From: Sclerodactyla briareus
Lineage: Eukaryota > Echinodermata > Holothuroidea > Dendrochirotida > Sclerodactylidae
Direction of reading: 5' to 3'
Assembly: GCA_026419785.1 (NCBI GenBank)
Contig: JAODTK010002654.1
Span: 1 to 64,000 of the forward strand
DNA: 64,000 nucleotides
Numbering within the stretch: position 1 is the stretch's first letter; every line of letters starts with the position of its first letter. A program made the translations under genes and the position numbers. Below, in pieces: positions 13,020-24,430 of this stretch. Below the pieces are notes generated by a model. That model ran no database searches. It saw only the letters and a program-made list of their open reading frames with translations, and was not told the origin of the DNA.

Positions 13020-13560
13020 TCCAACTTTTAACTCGACATCCCTTGCGGTTGAACAGGCAGAACCGCCAACGTGTATAGAGTTCCCCACATTTGAGGCAAT
13101 CAGTCCCCCCCCCAAAACGAAAATGCTATCCAACTCATTCTAGATATTCAAAAAGAGTACCATGTCCCGTCCAAATAAACATTCATGTGTCCCCTGGCAT
13201 GAAAGTTGAGTTGATAAAAAAGTTTTGTAATTCTGAAGAAAAATGATATGGCCCACCAGGTCTCAAAATGATTGCTCTGTTTTGAAACACTATCAGTCAA
13301 GCAATAGAAAATTGCGAAGAAAATTCAAAAAATGGCCCACCTTTCAAATCCGGCTGGGACAAACCTAAAAGTCCCAAAACAATGCCACGTTCTGAAACGT
13401 GTGAATCTCTGATGAAAAAGCGGAGATGGCCTCACACATTGGTTTGGGCGATGCCCACTTATCTCATAATTCTATAGAGTCTATGATGGTGTGGCAAAGG
13501 TTGAAAACAATCGGGACAAGTCTGTGAAGTTAATTGTTTCTAACAGAAAACTATTCTGAG
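13020..13560 (+). repeat. Diffuse 'hairpin + ATGGCC' repeat, copy 2
   Basis: Contains a GCGGTT...AACCGC hairpin and CCGCCAACGTGTATAGAGTT. It also shares GTCTCAAAATGATTGCxxTG and AAAATGGCCxAC words with 10060-10755. Non-coding, diverged copy. Confidence 0.5.
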
Positions 13561-14244
13561 GTCAGACAGTCAAACACCGAACGCATGTATTCCATAGTGG
13601 TTTGGATAATTTTTCCAGACAGAAAGGCTTGAAAAAATCCACTCAAAACATTATGTTTTGGTTTCAATGCACATTTGCACTGTATATGGCCCACACGTGC
13701 TATTGTGTACTGTATGCACAACTTTCCTAGACTGGCTCTAAACACGGGAGTTAGTCATTGACTCACTCACCAGTTTTCAATGCATGGCCGCTTTACTGAA
13801 ACCTATTTTTGTCACCAATCAAAGGCCTTGCTATGACTCCTTCATATAATGTAGATTTACTGCCCTTGAAATTGGCCAAAGCCTTTACTGTGTATACATG
13901 TGGACGTTCTTCTAGACTATACCTGCTTTCAGCCCTCATCCTCATCTCTGGACTGCCGGTTCCTTCACTGGGGCATGTCCATCTTTCCATATAATGCTAG
14001 TGTGCCACATGGGTTTGTTTTTTTTCCCGCTACATTCTTTATCATTCCTAATTTAATGACCTTCTTAGCTCAGAGTTGCTGGCTATAGTATTCAGTCCTT
14101 TGTAGATGACTCTACCCTTCATGGCATTACACCCACTTTGCGCACCTTTTAACTATAGTTGCTAAGTAATCAGTTGAATGATTCGACTGTACAAACTGAA
14201 AGTTGTTTGTGAACAATATTGCCGAAAAGCTCATTGAGAACTTG
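13561..14244. other. No gene recognised
   Basis: Short overlapping open frames on both strands (13793-14088) lack recognisable domains. Nothing else stands out. Confidence 0.3.
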
Positions 14245-14410
14245 ACACTCTGACTGGCAGAATGAGAAGAGTGATTGGGGTTGCCAGTCTCCACCTGCTT
14301 TGTGAAATACCAGAGTGCTCTGTAGATGTTATATGTGATTGGGGTGCGGGGTTATAAGGGGTAGTGGAGTTGGTGAGATAGACTAATTTGGGGTCTCGAC
14401 ACTGTTAACC
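14245..14410 (+). repeat. Dispersed repeat, partner of 3780-3955
   Basis: Direct-orientation diverged copy of the segment at 3780-3955, sharing GGCAGAATGAGAAG, TTGTGAAATACC, GATGTTATATGTGATTGGGG and TGCGGGGTTATAAGGGGTA. Confidence 0.5.
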
Positions 14411-16030
14411 AGTTACCTTTAACCCAATTTTAAAGTCAAGAGTCTATTTCTTTCTGGTCTGATGATCCATGTTCGTCTCATGTGCTGCACCCAACAACCT
14501 ACTCTTATTGCTTTTCTTTTTCCCCCTCCCATCCGTGTCCCGAACATGCTTTCCCAGGATGTGTTCCCTTCTACTTTTAATTTCAACTATTTAAAAGTAG
14601 AATAAAAAGCTGGCCTCTCTTCTTTTTCACTAATCCTCGTGCATGAGAGTTGCCTTACATTATGGTGCTCATCCTTCTTGGTGTCCCTTGCGTCACCCAC
14701 TTCTGGCTTCGTTAAAAAAAATGTTGGTTCATTTTGGCAATTCCTTCATTTTAGCGGGTATTATTATTGTGCGATCAGCGAACAAGAAAAAACTGCCTTC
14801 AAAGAAGTTGTTACATAATGGGGAAGTCAATCACATTCTACAACATATCTGAAATATTGTGAATGAAATTCTGAAAATGATGAAATTCAAAAACATACCT
14901 GAAAAAAATTGAGTGGACGATACCATGCTGGAAAATTCATGACATTCTGGAGCACATTATTCCAGGTCTAAATTTGAGCTGTAAAATGGGGGGGGGGGTG
15001 GTGTTTCTTGTAAATTCAGGACATTCCTAGTTTGAATTGAACGGACGCATAAACGCTGCGGCAAAATAATAAAGTAACCTCTAAAGTTGATTTTTGCCGT
15101 TATTTTTCATCATCACAGTGAAATATTCAGCTTTTCCAACAACGTGGTCGTCCTCGGGCCAAACAGAGGACTACGGGCATGATTGCTTATATCACAACCA
15201 TGCACTGCGAGCCTGACCGAAACAGTGCTCGATTTTTTGTTTATAGAAATTTCGCAAGTGGTTGACTTTCGGTAGCCCGGAAGGGCCGTCTGGGTGTCCA
15301 TGATTTACACGTGTTTAAAATGTTACTTTTATGCAAATACTAATGCTCCGATGAAATTGAGGCAATTTGGTGATAGTCAGCTGTTTATGCTAGGTTTCAA
15401 AATGTGGGGGGGATTCCCCCCTCTCAGGTTTTCAAAGAGGGATTTTGAAATCAGGGTGGGGGGTTCTCAGAAAATAGGTCAGTGAATTTTTCAGTACCAT
15501 GCATGCTGCCGAACATTGCCAGTTTTTAACAATAGGAAGAATGTGTTTGCTACCTCCCTGTCATTGGCCCAATTGTCTCCTGACTCCCTCTCTTCTCCAC
15601 AATGGCAACATTGCAAACTTATTGTCTACACAGAGTTTACCACTGTTATCATAGGCAGTGGGAACATGGCCATAATGCCACCCATGCCATCACCTTCCTG
15701 CTAACCTGCTTCCAGCCCATAGCTACATGACGTCGCGGAGAGGGCAAATCCTTCAACGGCAACCTTTTCCTGGCCCATAGTAAATGTTCTTTCCAGGCAA
15801 AATTGTTTTTTGTGTGAATAAATGAGAAAACAAAAATGATAATTTTCAATGGCATTACTAATTCCCCAAGGTAGCGAGCATTAGCCTAAGCTACTGAACT
15901 TGGCTATGATTTTGTTAGCAGGGACCACATTTATCCTAGATCAGAAAAGTGACTACCTGGAAACACTTTGCCAATAACATGACTCTCTTTTGTGAAATGT
16001 GTTGTATCAACCCATCACATATGCCTGTTT
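14411..16030. other. No gene recognised
   Basis: AT-rich sequence with a G-run near 14990 and a C/T-rich block near 15410. Short open frames show no known domain. Confidence 0.3.
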
Positions 16031-16032
16031 CA

Positions 16033-16497
16033 TTATTTGATGATTTTTAAATGTTTCCAGATTGCAGATTTCAACGTTATTTTACAGTGAATTTGGTCCC
16101 ATTCCGCATAGTTACATAGCATGTGTGCATGCATCAGTTCTACACAATCACGAAAGTTATCGATGCACGATAAAAATGAGGTTTTGCTCTCATGCCTGGC
16201 AGTGTTACGATGTTTGAAACACAATGATATTAGTATGCATACATTTGCCGAAGTACCCAGATCGTGACTGGTTTGAACAGTGCAAAATTTTCTATTCCTG
16301 TTGTGGAAACCAGTGAGAAAGTGTAAAATAGCTGACACTTTTATATTTGTATCGCAATTTTGGGCGACCCGAAATATTGTATTGGTGATTTTGCTGATTG
16401 GTTCAACTGTTGTTGGCTCTATAATATGGGCTCCGTAATACTGTCTGTTTAAAATACAGATTACAGATTGCAGTAGCCCGACGGGCAACTTTCGCAT
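16033..16497 (-). CDS. Unrecognised open frame, 154 codons, probably chance
   Basis: One of the longest frames without obvious low-complexity sequence. The protein is mixed in composition, with about eight cysteines and no signal peptide, membrane segment or familiar motif. Its only candidate ATG lies directly in the poly(A) tail of the neighbouring SINE (16497-16890), so the start would be supplied by the transposon. A single frame of this length in 64 kb is compatible with chance. No splice sites are convincing. Confidence 0.12.
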   Translation of the reverse strand: MRKLPVGLLQSVICILNRQYYGAHIIEPTTVEPISKITNTIFRVAQNCDTNIKVSAILHFLTGFHNRNRKFCTVQTSHDLGTSANVCILISLCFKHRNTARHESKTSFLSCIDNFRDCVELMHAHMLCNYAEWDQIHCKITLKSAIWKHLKIIK

Positions 16498-16890
16498 TTT
16501 TTTTTTTTTTTTTTTTTACTCTCACTTGCCGGAAAAAAGACCCTACCTATACGAGGCCGGAAAGGGTGCGGACCTGGATATATCCGGAACGAATTGTCCG
16601 CGGCGAAACCTTCACCAGGTACACGGAACAAGGCGATTCCGCTTTGCGGTACTTAATGTGAAGAGGGGGTACTAACACGCCGACGGCAACTACTTCACAG
16701 ATTGCCTACCCCACATTTTTGCCCTGTTCCTATCCCTCATGCTGAGCGCCAAGCAGAAGGCAACAGTCCATTTTTTAAAGAAAAGTCTTTGGTATGACCC
16801 GACCGGGATTCGACCCCGGCCTACCGGTGCAAGCGACGCTCTGCCAACTGTGCTAACCAATCGGTAATCAGTAGGACACGAGGGCACGAG
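16497..16890 (-). mobile_element. tRNA-derived SINE with poly(A) tail
   Basis: Read on the minus strand, the head (about 16865-16790) has an A-box-like TTAGCACAGTTGGCAGAGCG and a B-box/T-arm GGGGTCGAATCCCGG with a proper five-pair T stem. A roughly 250-base unrelated body follows, ending in 20 or more A (poly-T at 16497-16519 on the plus strand). The segment where the 5' acceptor strand should be does not pair with the 3' side, and no mature-length clover leaf closes, so this is a retroposed tRNA-like head and not a functional tRNA gene. I could not find a convincing target-site duplication. The tRNA species is not assigned. Confidence 0.8.
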
Positions 16891-16997
16891 ATGGAAAGCC
16901 CCCGGCTACCGGCGCATAGGATTGTTCGAGCACGACCAAAGGTGCTTCTCATCAACGTTCACCCCAGCGACAGAAACCTAGGCATTAGGACAAGGCC

Positions 16998-17225
16998 CAG
17001 GCTAGACGCTGACTCGCGACTGTGTGTATTCCGGTACCCCCCTACAATACACATATGATATTGTCGGAACGGAACATCTCAGCTCCCGCGAGTTAGCGCC
17101 TAGCCCGGCTGGCCTAGTCGTCTAACATCGCGACTGAGTATTTCCGTTTTCCTACACCATATCTATGGGATGTAGGGTTACGGTGAATACCCACAGTCGC
17201 GAGTCAGCGACTAGACGAGCCTAAC
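16998..17225. mobile_element. Palindromic MITE-like element
   Basis: The left arm (about 16998-17036) contains CTAGACGCTGACTCGCGACT. The right arm (about 17175-17223) contains its reverse complement, AGTCGCGAGTCAGCG then CTAG, and pairing extends over roughly 40 bases. The spacer (about 138 bases) carries related CGCGAGTTAGCGCCTAG and CTAGTCGTC words. It has no coding capacity. It is consistent with a miniature inverted-repeat element or a large hairpin. Confidence 0.7.
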
Positions 17226-17239
17226 TTTTGTACTCAGTT

Positions 17240-17480
17240 AAGGTAGCGAACCTAGACTAGCCGAGATAAATTGTTAGCGCACTCAGTTCAGGCCTGGGCC
17301 TAGGCTCATTTCTGAGGGTCATACTTACCTAGCTTCGAGTGTCTGCGTGCATGTTTTGTAAACTGTCTGTGCTGTGTGTAAACATTGTATAATCAGTTAG
17401 GGAGCGACTAGGGATAGCTAGCCTAACTGTTACTCATTTAGGCCTGGGCTAGGCATACTTCTGAGCCTGGCTATTCTGGA
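17240..17480 (+). repeat. Local direct repeat next to MITE
   Basis: GTTAGCGCACTCAGTTCAGG plus CCTGGGCCTAGGC and CATTTCTGAGGG (about 17273-17318) is repeated as GTTACTCATTTAGGCCTGGG and CTAGGCATACTTCTGAGCC (about 17428-17466). Flanking words CGAACCTAGACTAGCC and CGACTAGGGATAGCTAGCC also correspond. The period is about 150 bases. Confidence 0.5.
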
Positions 17481-18290
17481 GATCCTATATCAACGGCCTG
17501 AAGCTTGATAGAGACTAGAAAACGCTGTTCAAATTAACTTTTGGCTATTTTCCCTTCGCAAAGAATACAATTCAGCTGGCAGAGCTCGCCTCAACAACAT
17601 TTGCGTGTAGGTGCGCTAGGCTGAGCGTATTGTGTACTGCACTAACTTATTTTATGTATGTGACTTTTGTGGTTTGTATTCGTAAACGTAACATGGCAAA
17701 TAAAGTGTTCGGATTGCGCAATCATAAATTGATGGCGCTATTGCACAAACTTGGGTAAAATATTTCTGAGGTTGGGTACAAGTCCCATCTGCCAATGATC
17801 CAGAACATTTTTTGAGAGTCTGATTTTCAACTACTACGCAATTCTTCAAAAATAGCGCACTCTCAAAGTTTGAACGCCTATCTTGGCAGCCGCGGTCATC
17901 AAATTGGTTCCGGACTGACTTCAGAAATAATGTTGACCTAATACCTACCGTCTGTTTCGAGAACGCAATTATAAAGGATCGAGATCGCCACACCTGAAGT
18001 TTTTACGTACCGGTCTCGGCTTATTCGGTCCGGACTAGTCTCTCATAGGCAGTGCTAGTGGTGTTTCTTGTAGAGGCGAAGGATGGGATTTCTAGACTGA
18101 TGGAGGGGTTCCTCTGGGGTGAGAGGCGTCAAGTACCGGAGTTCCTTGGAACATGCCGTATGCATGGTATGCAGACTCGGAATTTCTTTTCTTCGATTGA
18201 CCGTAATTGGAAACAATTTGCGCAATCATGAAACCATAATAATATACGTAGGCCTGTGGCACACTCTCCAAGTTCTAAATCGGGTGGGGC
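17481..18290. other. No gene recognised
   Basis: A 113-codon minus-strand frame (17652-17993) has no recognisable motif, and nothing supports transcription. Confidence 0.3.
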
Positions 18291-18294
18291 AAAG

Positions 18295-18760
18295 CACCTG
18301 GCACGGGGGTTACAGCCCTCTCCCCTCCCCCCTGACTCCCCCCCCCCCCTCTCTCTCTCTCCTCACTCTCCTGCTCCTTCCCAGCTTAGCAGCCCCCCCC
18401 CCCAGCGGTCCGTCAGCGGCATTTTGGCAGGGAGCAGGTCCGACCCCCCCCTCCGGCGAACAGCATTTCTAGGGGGGCCGCTGGTGAACCGCCAGCGAAT
18501 TAATCAGGAGAGCATGTTAAATTGTGGAAAATGTTGCCACCGAGCCACCGGCCAAATCTGCGCTGGTCCGTTGGCAGGTTCCGCCGGTGGCCCGCAGAAG
18601 GCGCCGCCAGCGGGCTGCAGGAGGTCCACCGGTGTCTTACTATCTGGTTTCCCTCTTTCTCTCTCCTCACAGGCTCTCCCGCTCTTCCCCTTTCTCTCTG
18701 ACAGGTTGCTTCTCCACTGACGTGACTGACAGTTTTTTCGTTCTCCAGCAGAGCTGCTAA
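18295..18760. repeat. C/T-rich and CCGCCAGCG-hairpin repeat
   Basis: A pyrimidine-rich stretch with two C-runs (about 18340 and 18392) leads into CCGCTGGTGAACCGCCAGCG, a short perfect hairpin whose AACCGCC word resembles the heads of the 10060/13020/22195 family. It then continues as GC-rich sequence with CCGCCGGTGGCCCGC and GCGCCGCCAGCGGGC, followed by a second pyrimidine tract. Overlapping Pro/Arg-rich frames on both strands are by-products of composition. Confidence 0.45.
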
Positions 18761-20929
18761 CATCGCTCTTCGTCACTGGGGGCGGACAGCACACCCGGAC
18801 AACCCCCGCCCGTCCCATGGCCAACAAAAATGTGAGATCTTGTCGAGGCCTACTAGATCATCTACCTACTTTACATAACGTGATTGACCATTAACGAGGG
18901 ACATCCATGATATCAGGTCGGAACTTGATAGGATGCATTACCGTGAGCAGAGGTGTATAGACACGAATTTCCGCGTGCTGGTGAGGGGTGGCTGAATTCT
19001 TGATTGATTTGATTTGACAGTTCATGAACACTGGTCCCATTTTCTTCCCGACTGGTGATCAGATGATATCGAAGCAGAGGTGAAACCACTCCACTCTCAA
19101 CCTGCTCTTTGACCCCCCCCCCCCCCTGTGAACTCCAGTGTCTGACCACTTTCTCGAAACCCAGAGAAGCGGAAAATTCATGCCAACCGCAGCAACTTAA
19201 GAGCCGGCTAAGGCCGACGATATGAACTATATGAGGAAGCCGTTCCTAAAAATAGAGGGGGATCTCGCTCTTCTTCGGTATACATATCCCGTAACATATT
19301 TGTTGGTTCGCAGGTCAAATCAACCGATTGGTTAATACGTCATCCTGCACAGGAGTGAATGAGGCTGATAGAGGTGAACAAGTCAAACGCCTGATTCAAC
19401 CGGCTAACTGCACTGCCGACAGCCGACCGACGAGACTCATTGCAATATCCCGAACTAACCCCAGAAACCCACGATGAGAATTATACCAAGAAATCGCCCA
19501 CTGGCAACGCAAGAACACTTCCAGTGAAAACGTCCAGTGACTACTGGAATGCGTCACTGATGCCACTCTGCCATTTTTCCGGCGTACATCGTCACGACGA
19601 AGGGCACCACACACAACCTGTATTTACGCTCCTGCCCCTGCACACGTCCTCCACTAAACTGAATTTTCAGCATGCTTTATGCTGATCAGATTAAACATAT
19701 TTTCAACATGGTATTATGGGAACCCATACATCAGGCGCGGTGCTACTGAGACCCTGTTGGGTCTGCTCGACGAATGTACTGTATACACTATATGAATGCC
19801 TTATGTCCTATATTTGCCTTGGCTGACAGAGGCTGAAGGACGGACAGATCAGGGACGGACGAATTTGCTGGCGACCGTGTGATGTTGAGCTCAACGTTCA
19901 TGTCAGAATGTAATAATGGCTGAAAAGCCCTTGCAAGGGCTGAGTGCTACTGAGCCCCAAACAAAAACAAAAACTTTATACCATGCGCGCCAGCTGAAGA
20001 TGCCGCTCCTCTCAGATGGTCACGTCATAAGAAACCCCCCATCCAAAAGAAAAAAAAAAGTAATAACACTGCCTCTACAAACGCACCTGCCATCAATGTA
20101 TAGGCGCAAAAGGTTCATATAATCGGAATTTACATTATCACGTTTTGCTTTATTTGAATTCAATTTTTCTGTTGACGGCACGAACTCCCATGATGGTACA
20201 AAGATCTTCGTCTTCATCGATGTACTCTTTTTGATAGAGTGTGACGATGTGCTCAACTCCAACGAGTTCCTTGTCTGGTCGTGGCATTACACATGCTTTC
20301 ATGCTTTACATTTTAGCCCTAGCTGGTACACCGCATGCTTGCTATTCGGTAAACTTTTAACACAACCTTGGAAAATCTTATTAAAAAAAGGTAAACATTT
20401 TCCTGAAATTGAGTCAAAGTTCCTGCCCAGCATAGTCAGACGGTACAGTCAAGTACGAAACCAAGTCAGGGCAAACCCAGTCACCACAGGCAGGCTGACA
20501 GGCATCCGAGGCAGCGCATAATCGAAAGATCGAGAATTCGAGTAGCGCAAGTGATCATAATGTGGGCGAAGAATGGTGAAAATTTCTGCAATCTGAGTGA
20601 CCTATTTCTCTGAAAATTCTGTCAACGATTCGTGTCAAAGCTATGGTGGCGCTCCGTTTAGATATTTGGCAAAATCACCTTCACATTTCACAGCAAATAA
20701 CAACAAATTATTCACATTATAGTCACTGCCGCTCAGATAATAATGGCCAAAATGCGCGGGTTGTGCGTTCCTATAGCTCCACCTGTTACGTGAATTGTTA
20801 ATTTGTAATGGGGCTTAGTATTTATGTTTATTTGGTTTGAAATCACCTCAGCTGGCTTATTCTTCCACTGCAAAAAAGATACATTGGGCCGTACGGATGT
20901 TGTGTTGCTAATTGATCGCGTGTATCCTG
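18761..20929. other. Gene-free stretch
   Basis: C-run near 19112. Several 60-100 codon frames (for example 19440-19685 and 20231-20521) show no familiar domain. Confidence 0.3.
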
Positions 20930-21480
20930 CAGAGTGACAACTTCTCAAGAACTAAAATTGCACTTACAGATGTTTGCAATTGAGCCCGGCAAGGTCATCT
21001 CCGGCGATCTTTTTTTTTTTTTCCTTATGGTATACTTGCCAAGCACACGGGATCTGATTAGATTTCGGTCATGGAAAGTCAAAAAATTTGCAGGGCAATC
21101 AGTCTATTTTATGCAAATTCAAGTTCGTTAGCGTCAGCCCGTATTTTTTTAACAAAGATTTTAGGTCACTGAAGGTCATTCAATGTGTCTAATTTGCATA
21201 ATTTCTGCGAAATTACGGAATTTGTCAAACTTCCATTAAAGTTGTTAGCTATGTGTACCTTTGGTGCTGATTTTTTTTAAACATAGTATTGATGTCACTG
21301 GAGGTCATTCAATGTGTCTGATTTGCATAAATAATAATAGTTTGTTCGATTTTAATGAAACTTGGTGGGTATGGTTTAGTTTATTGATTAGTGCCATTTA
21401 TATGTATCGCACTTAGGGGTTGGCAAACTATCTACTTCAAATGCTCTTAGATTTTGCTGTTATAATTCAATGATATTCCG
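20930..21480 (+). repeat. Diffuse 'GGTCATTCAATGTGTCT' repeat
   Basis: GTCACTGAAGGTCATTCAAT and GTCACTGGAGGTCATTCAAT, each followed by GTGTCTxATTTGCATAA, are about 130 bases apart. They are followed by GATTTTAATGAAACTTGGTG. Related words recur at 55640-55990. This is a dispersed non-coding family with internal short-period structure. Confidence 0.55.
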
Positions 21481-21664
21481 TAAGTTGTCGCTTATGACAT
21501 ACGAGGACTAGCCGCGACATAAATTCTAGCTCAACGGCTCGATTGCCGCATTTCGGGAAATTTAAGTGTTGATTCGGCTACAACCGCAACACAATAAACA
21601 TAATTTAAACAGCGCTATTCTTCAAGGCGGTTTAGATTGTGAGTTAAGTGTCACGAATCAATTA

Positions 21665-22027
21665 TTAAGTAGCGCCATCAGTTTTCCAAGTTTGTGTGAC
21701 GTTTTCCCAGCCGAATGCTGGTATAAAGCGGGGGGGGGGGGGGGAGGGGACCTGCAGTGAGGAACTTTTGAACACTTGTATAGATGAATATTCCAGTAGA
21801 TCCGAAAGAGAAGAGATGTGGATTGCATCCAGTAAGACCTGAATATAATCACACTTGTCTTCTATTTTGTCCACATTTAGGAGAACATAACAAATTGAGT
21901 GGATGACGAGCGCCCGCAGAATGATCCTGTCCTGGAAGCGCACCGCGAGCCCCACGTGGTCGACTGAAGCAATGAGAACGCGGGACGAGCCGCGGGAATC
22001 GGCCGCTGCCCTAACGAGGATTTCCAC
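21665..22027 (-). CDS. Hypothetical open frame, possible exon
   Basis: About 120 codons on the minus strand. The first 55 or so (21860-22027) lie in a locally GC- and CpG-rich island unlike the AT-rich surroundings. They give a non-repetitive, mixed-composition peptide beginning MEILVRAAADSRGSS and including HVGLAVRF and YVLLNVDKI. The C-terminal part becomes Ser/Pro-rich where the frame runs through a C-run. I recognise no family. It could be one exon of a longer gene or a chance frame, and no strong splice site decides this. Confidence 0.2.
   Translation of the reverse strand: MEILVRAAADSRGSSRVLIASVDHVGLAVRFQDRIILRALVIHSICYVLLNVDKIEDKCDYIQVLLDAIHISSLSDLLEYSSIQVFKSSSLQVPSPPPPRFIPAFGWENVTQTWKTDGAT
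21731..21745 (+). repeat. G homopolymer
   Basis: A G-run of about 14 with a following G-rich stretch. It lies within the hypothetical frame on the opposite strand. Confidence 0.85.
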
Positions 22028-22194
22028 GTAGCCTATGCAATAAGGTTGTGCTGGTCAATGTTAGAGATCGAATTATACATTATATATAATTATTTATAAG
22101 AGGGTGGGGTCCCATTCGAGAGATTCATTCTTGCATCACACTAGATAGGCCTATAAATTCTTATTAAAATACGAATGTGTCACTCCGTACATAT

Positions 22195-22880
22195 TTGAGA
22201 ACTATGGACATGTGCAGGCGGGTAAACCGACGACGTGTATATTCCCGCAGAAATTACCTTTGTGGACCTCATTAATTTTCGACAGCAACTTCCAAGGTAG
22301 TCTGCCTAAGTCTACCAAGTTTCACTAAACCTGTCAAAATGAGAAGAAACACATCGAATTTTCGTTTATTTGGCCTCCGGTGACTTCGAAATGACCTACC
22401 TGGTTTTCAGGACCACCTGTAGTTCACATTCTCCAAGTTCGTTTAAATATAGTTAGTTAGAAAAAATGCATAATTTATGCAAATTGAACCTCCTACGCCC
22501 TCGGAATGACATTCATGTTGTTGAGGACTAACAAAAGCCCACATCCACGCAGTTTTTTTTTCTTCAAATCAGACAAAGTTGGAAAAATCGGAAAAAAAAG
22601 ATTTTGATATCACCGTCATGTTTTTACGGGACCAACGCCTGGTTCCACCCACCAAGTTTTGTTCAAATCCGACGAAGTTAGAAAAATTCGAGTGAATCTA
22701 CTTTCACATTGAAACCTGCAAAATAGAGGGCAGCAGACATGCAGTGATGCCACTTTCGAACCCGCCCGGACATATGTACCAAATTTCAGATCATAGGTTA
22801 TTGCATTACGCCTGGAGTCTCGTCATTGGGGCGTCGTTGTGTAACCTGAGGTCAAATCTACATCCGGTGGCTTTTTTGTC
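22195..22880 (+). repeat. Diffuse 'hairpin + AAGTTT' repeat, copy 3
   Basis: Starts with GGCGGGTAAACCGACGACGT, matching the heads at 10088 and 13038. It then carries ACCAAGTTTxxxTxAAATCxGA-type words several times (about 22315, 22430, 22565, 22655) and CATTACGCCTGGAGTCTCGT near its end. Non-coding. The same general pattern is seen at 56740-57170. Confidence 0.55.
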
Positions 22881-23284
22881 AGGTTTTCGCGGTACAAAAT
22901 CTCTTTAGGTGTAAACCTAACCTACATAAATAGCTATTTTCATCATTATCCCATTCAGGAACGATTAGCCATGCGGGCACTCACTTGTTCACGCACGTGT
23001 TATGTTGCGAACGCAGATGACATCGATACTGCACGTGCTATATCCTCCTTATAAAACATCGTATTTTTTCCGCGCCACTTGGAATAACGGACCGGGTGTG
23101 TGCTTTGACACCTAACTATTGTAGTACGAATATTACACAAAGCATATTTTGTGTTCCTCTTTTTACATGTGTGTGCTATCGTATATGGACACACGGGAAA
23201 ATGGGGAAATCCCCCCCCTAACCTCTGAGTTGTCCCAACGTGTCTGTTGAAGAATTGTAATGTATATCAGTGACACTAATACTT
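22881..23284. other. No gene recognised
   Basis: Mixed sequence with a short C-run near 23212. Nothing identifiable. Confidence 0.3.
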
Positions 23285-23710
23285 GACCTACAGACCAACA
23301 ATATTCCGGGTTTCGAATTCAGCAGTCTTCAACAAACTTCACACCGAGACGATTTTCCCTGGGAAGCTGTACTTGCAGTTGCGATAGGGCGAGGTCTTGT
23401 CTTCGCTTAACATGGTTCCGCGTGATCAGTGGATTTCCTCGGTTAACTGAGGTTTGTTACGGGATATTTGCAATAAGTCTCGTATGTCTGGCTGTGAGCA
23501 GTCACGTTGAACTTGAGCTTTCGCTCTCCGGGTTCGAGAAAGTGGTCGGGTCCTGAAGCTCACTGATAGTCCTTTCGGATGGGGATGTAAATGGCGGTCC
23601 CGGGAGCGGCGGCTGTGATTGTTTACTGTCAACACCTCTAACTCGTTAACATCCTGAGCACTAGAACGAGAAGAGAGGAGAGTTATCTCCGGTGCTCATC
23701 CGCAATCAAT
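23285..23710 (+). mobile_element. SINE-like repeat, fullest copy
   Basis: A B-box-like CCGGGTTTCGAATTC (about 23306-23320) is followed by GCTGTACTTGCAGTTGCG, GGGCGAGGTCTTG, TTTGTTACGGGATATTTGCA, GAGCAGTCACGTTG, CACTGATAGTCCTTTCGG and GAGAGTTATCTCCGGTGCTC. The middle section recurs at 41705-41945 and the distal section at 49343-49490. A tRNA-like promoter followed by a conserved body suggests a tRNA-derived SINE different from the one at 16497-16890. The A-box is degraded here. Confidence 0.6.
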
Positions 23711-24240
23711 ACGGTCAGGTTCCTAGATGAATTGTTCAAAGGAAATGGAAAAATATCTCAACAACACTGTAAAATCTGTATACTTGCAGCCGAGTTGCCA
23801 CAGTAATGTACTGTAACGGACGTATACCGCAGAGTTCACAATGAATCACGTAAATTCACAGTGATCTACTGTGAAACTCCATTTACCTACGTAAATTACT
23901 AACGGCACTGCCATTGGCTTGCAAGTATTTTTTTTTTACAAGTGAAGGCAACATGCCAGAACCTTTAAATTGGGGGTTGCGGATTTTTGGAATACCCTCT
24001 TTTACCCTGTGCTCGTTTACCGCAAAATCTATAACGGTCATGGCCATTGGGCCTTTGACAGCAGGTTGGCTAGGCCTGAGGTCATGGAGGTGTTGGGATC
24101 ATAAGCCCCTGCAGCTAGGCGCTGTGCACAATGTGTGCCCCCAACTCCCATCAACCCTCATCCAAGCCTGTCTTGTTCCGGAATAGAGCAGCCTACAGGA
24201 TTGGTAACACCAGGCGCGTACCGAGCGCTGTGTCTTTGGA
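23711..24240. other. No gene; small palindromes
   Basis: TTCACAGT-GATCT-ACTGTGAA is an eight-pair perfect hairpin at about 23855-23875, surrounded by other short palindromic words such as TACTGTA and TACGTA. No coding sequence recognised. Confidence 0.4.
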
Positions 24241-24430
24241 TTGGGGGGGGGGGGGGAGGGGGGTGGGAGGAGGAGGGGGGGGGGGGGGGCGGGGAGGTCG
24301 GAACCCAGGGAGTGCGGCCCGTCACTAAATGGCCTCACCCTTCTTATTGGCTAATACTACAATTTGGGGCTCCCTAGACAAAGCTGCTGCAATATTTGCT
24401 GAATAACGCTGCAACATCTACTGACTGCCA
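24241..24430 (+). repeat. G-run-headed dispersed repeat, copy 1
   Basis: A G-rich block (24241-24295) is followed by GGAACCCAGGGAGTGCGxCC, AAATGGCCTCACCCTTC and GCTGCAATATTTGCTGAA. The same order occurs at 29890-30005: G-block, CAACCCATGGGAAGTGCGCC, AAATGGCCTCACCCTCC and GCAGCAATATTTGCTAA. Confidence 0.65.

Noticed and set aside
16790-16865. tRNA gene on the minus strand
   Set aside because: A- and B-box and T-arm are good, but the acceptor stem does not close and the segment continues into a body with poly(A). A SINE head explains it better.
18500-18827. Overlapping Arg/Pro-rich frames on both strands
   Set aside because: GC-rich repeat composition makes several frames open at once, and no domain is visible.
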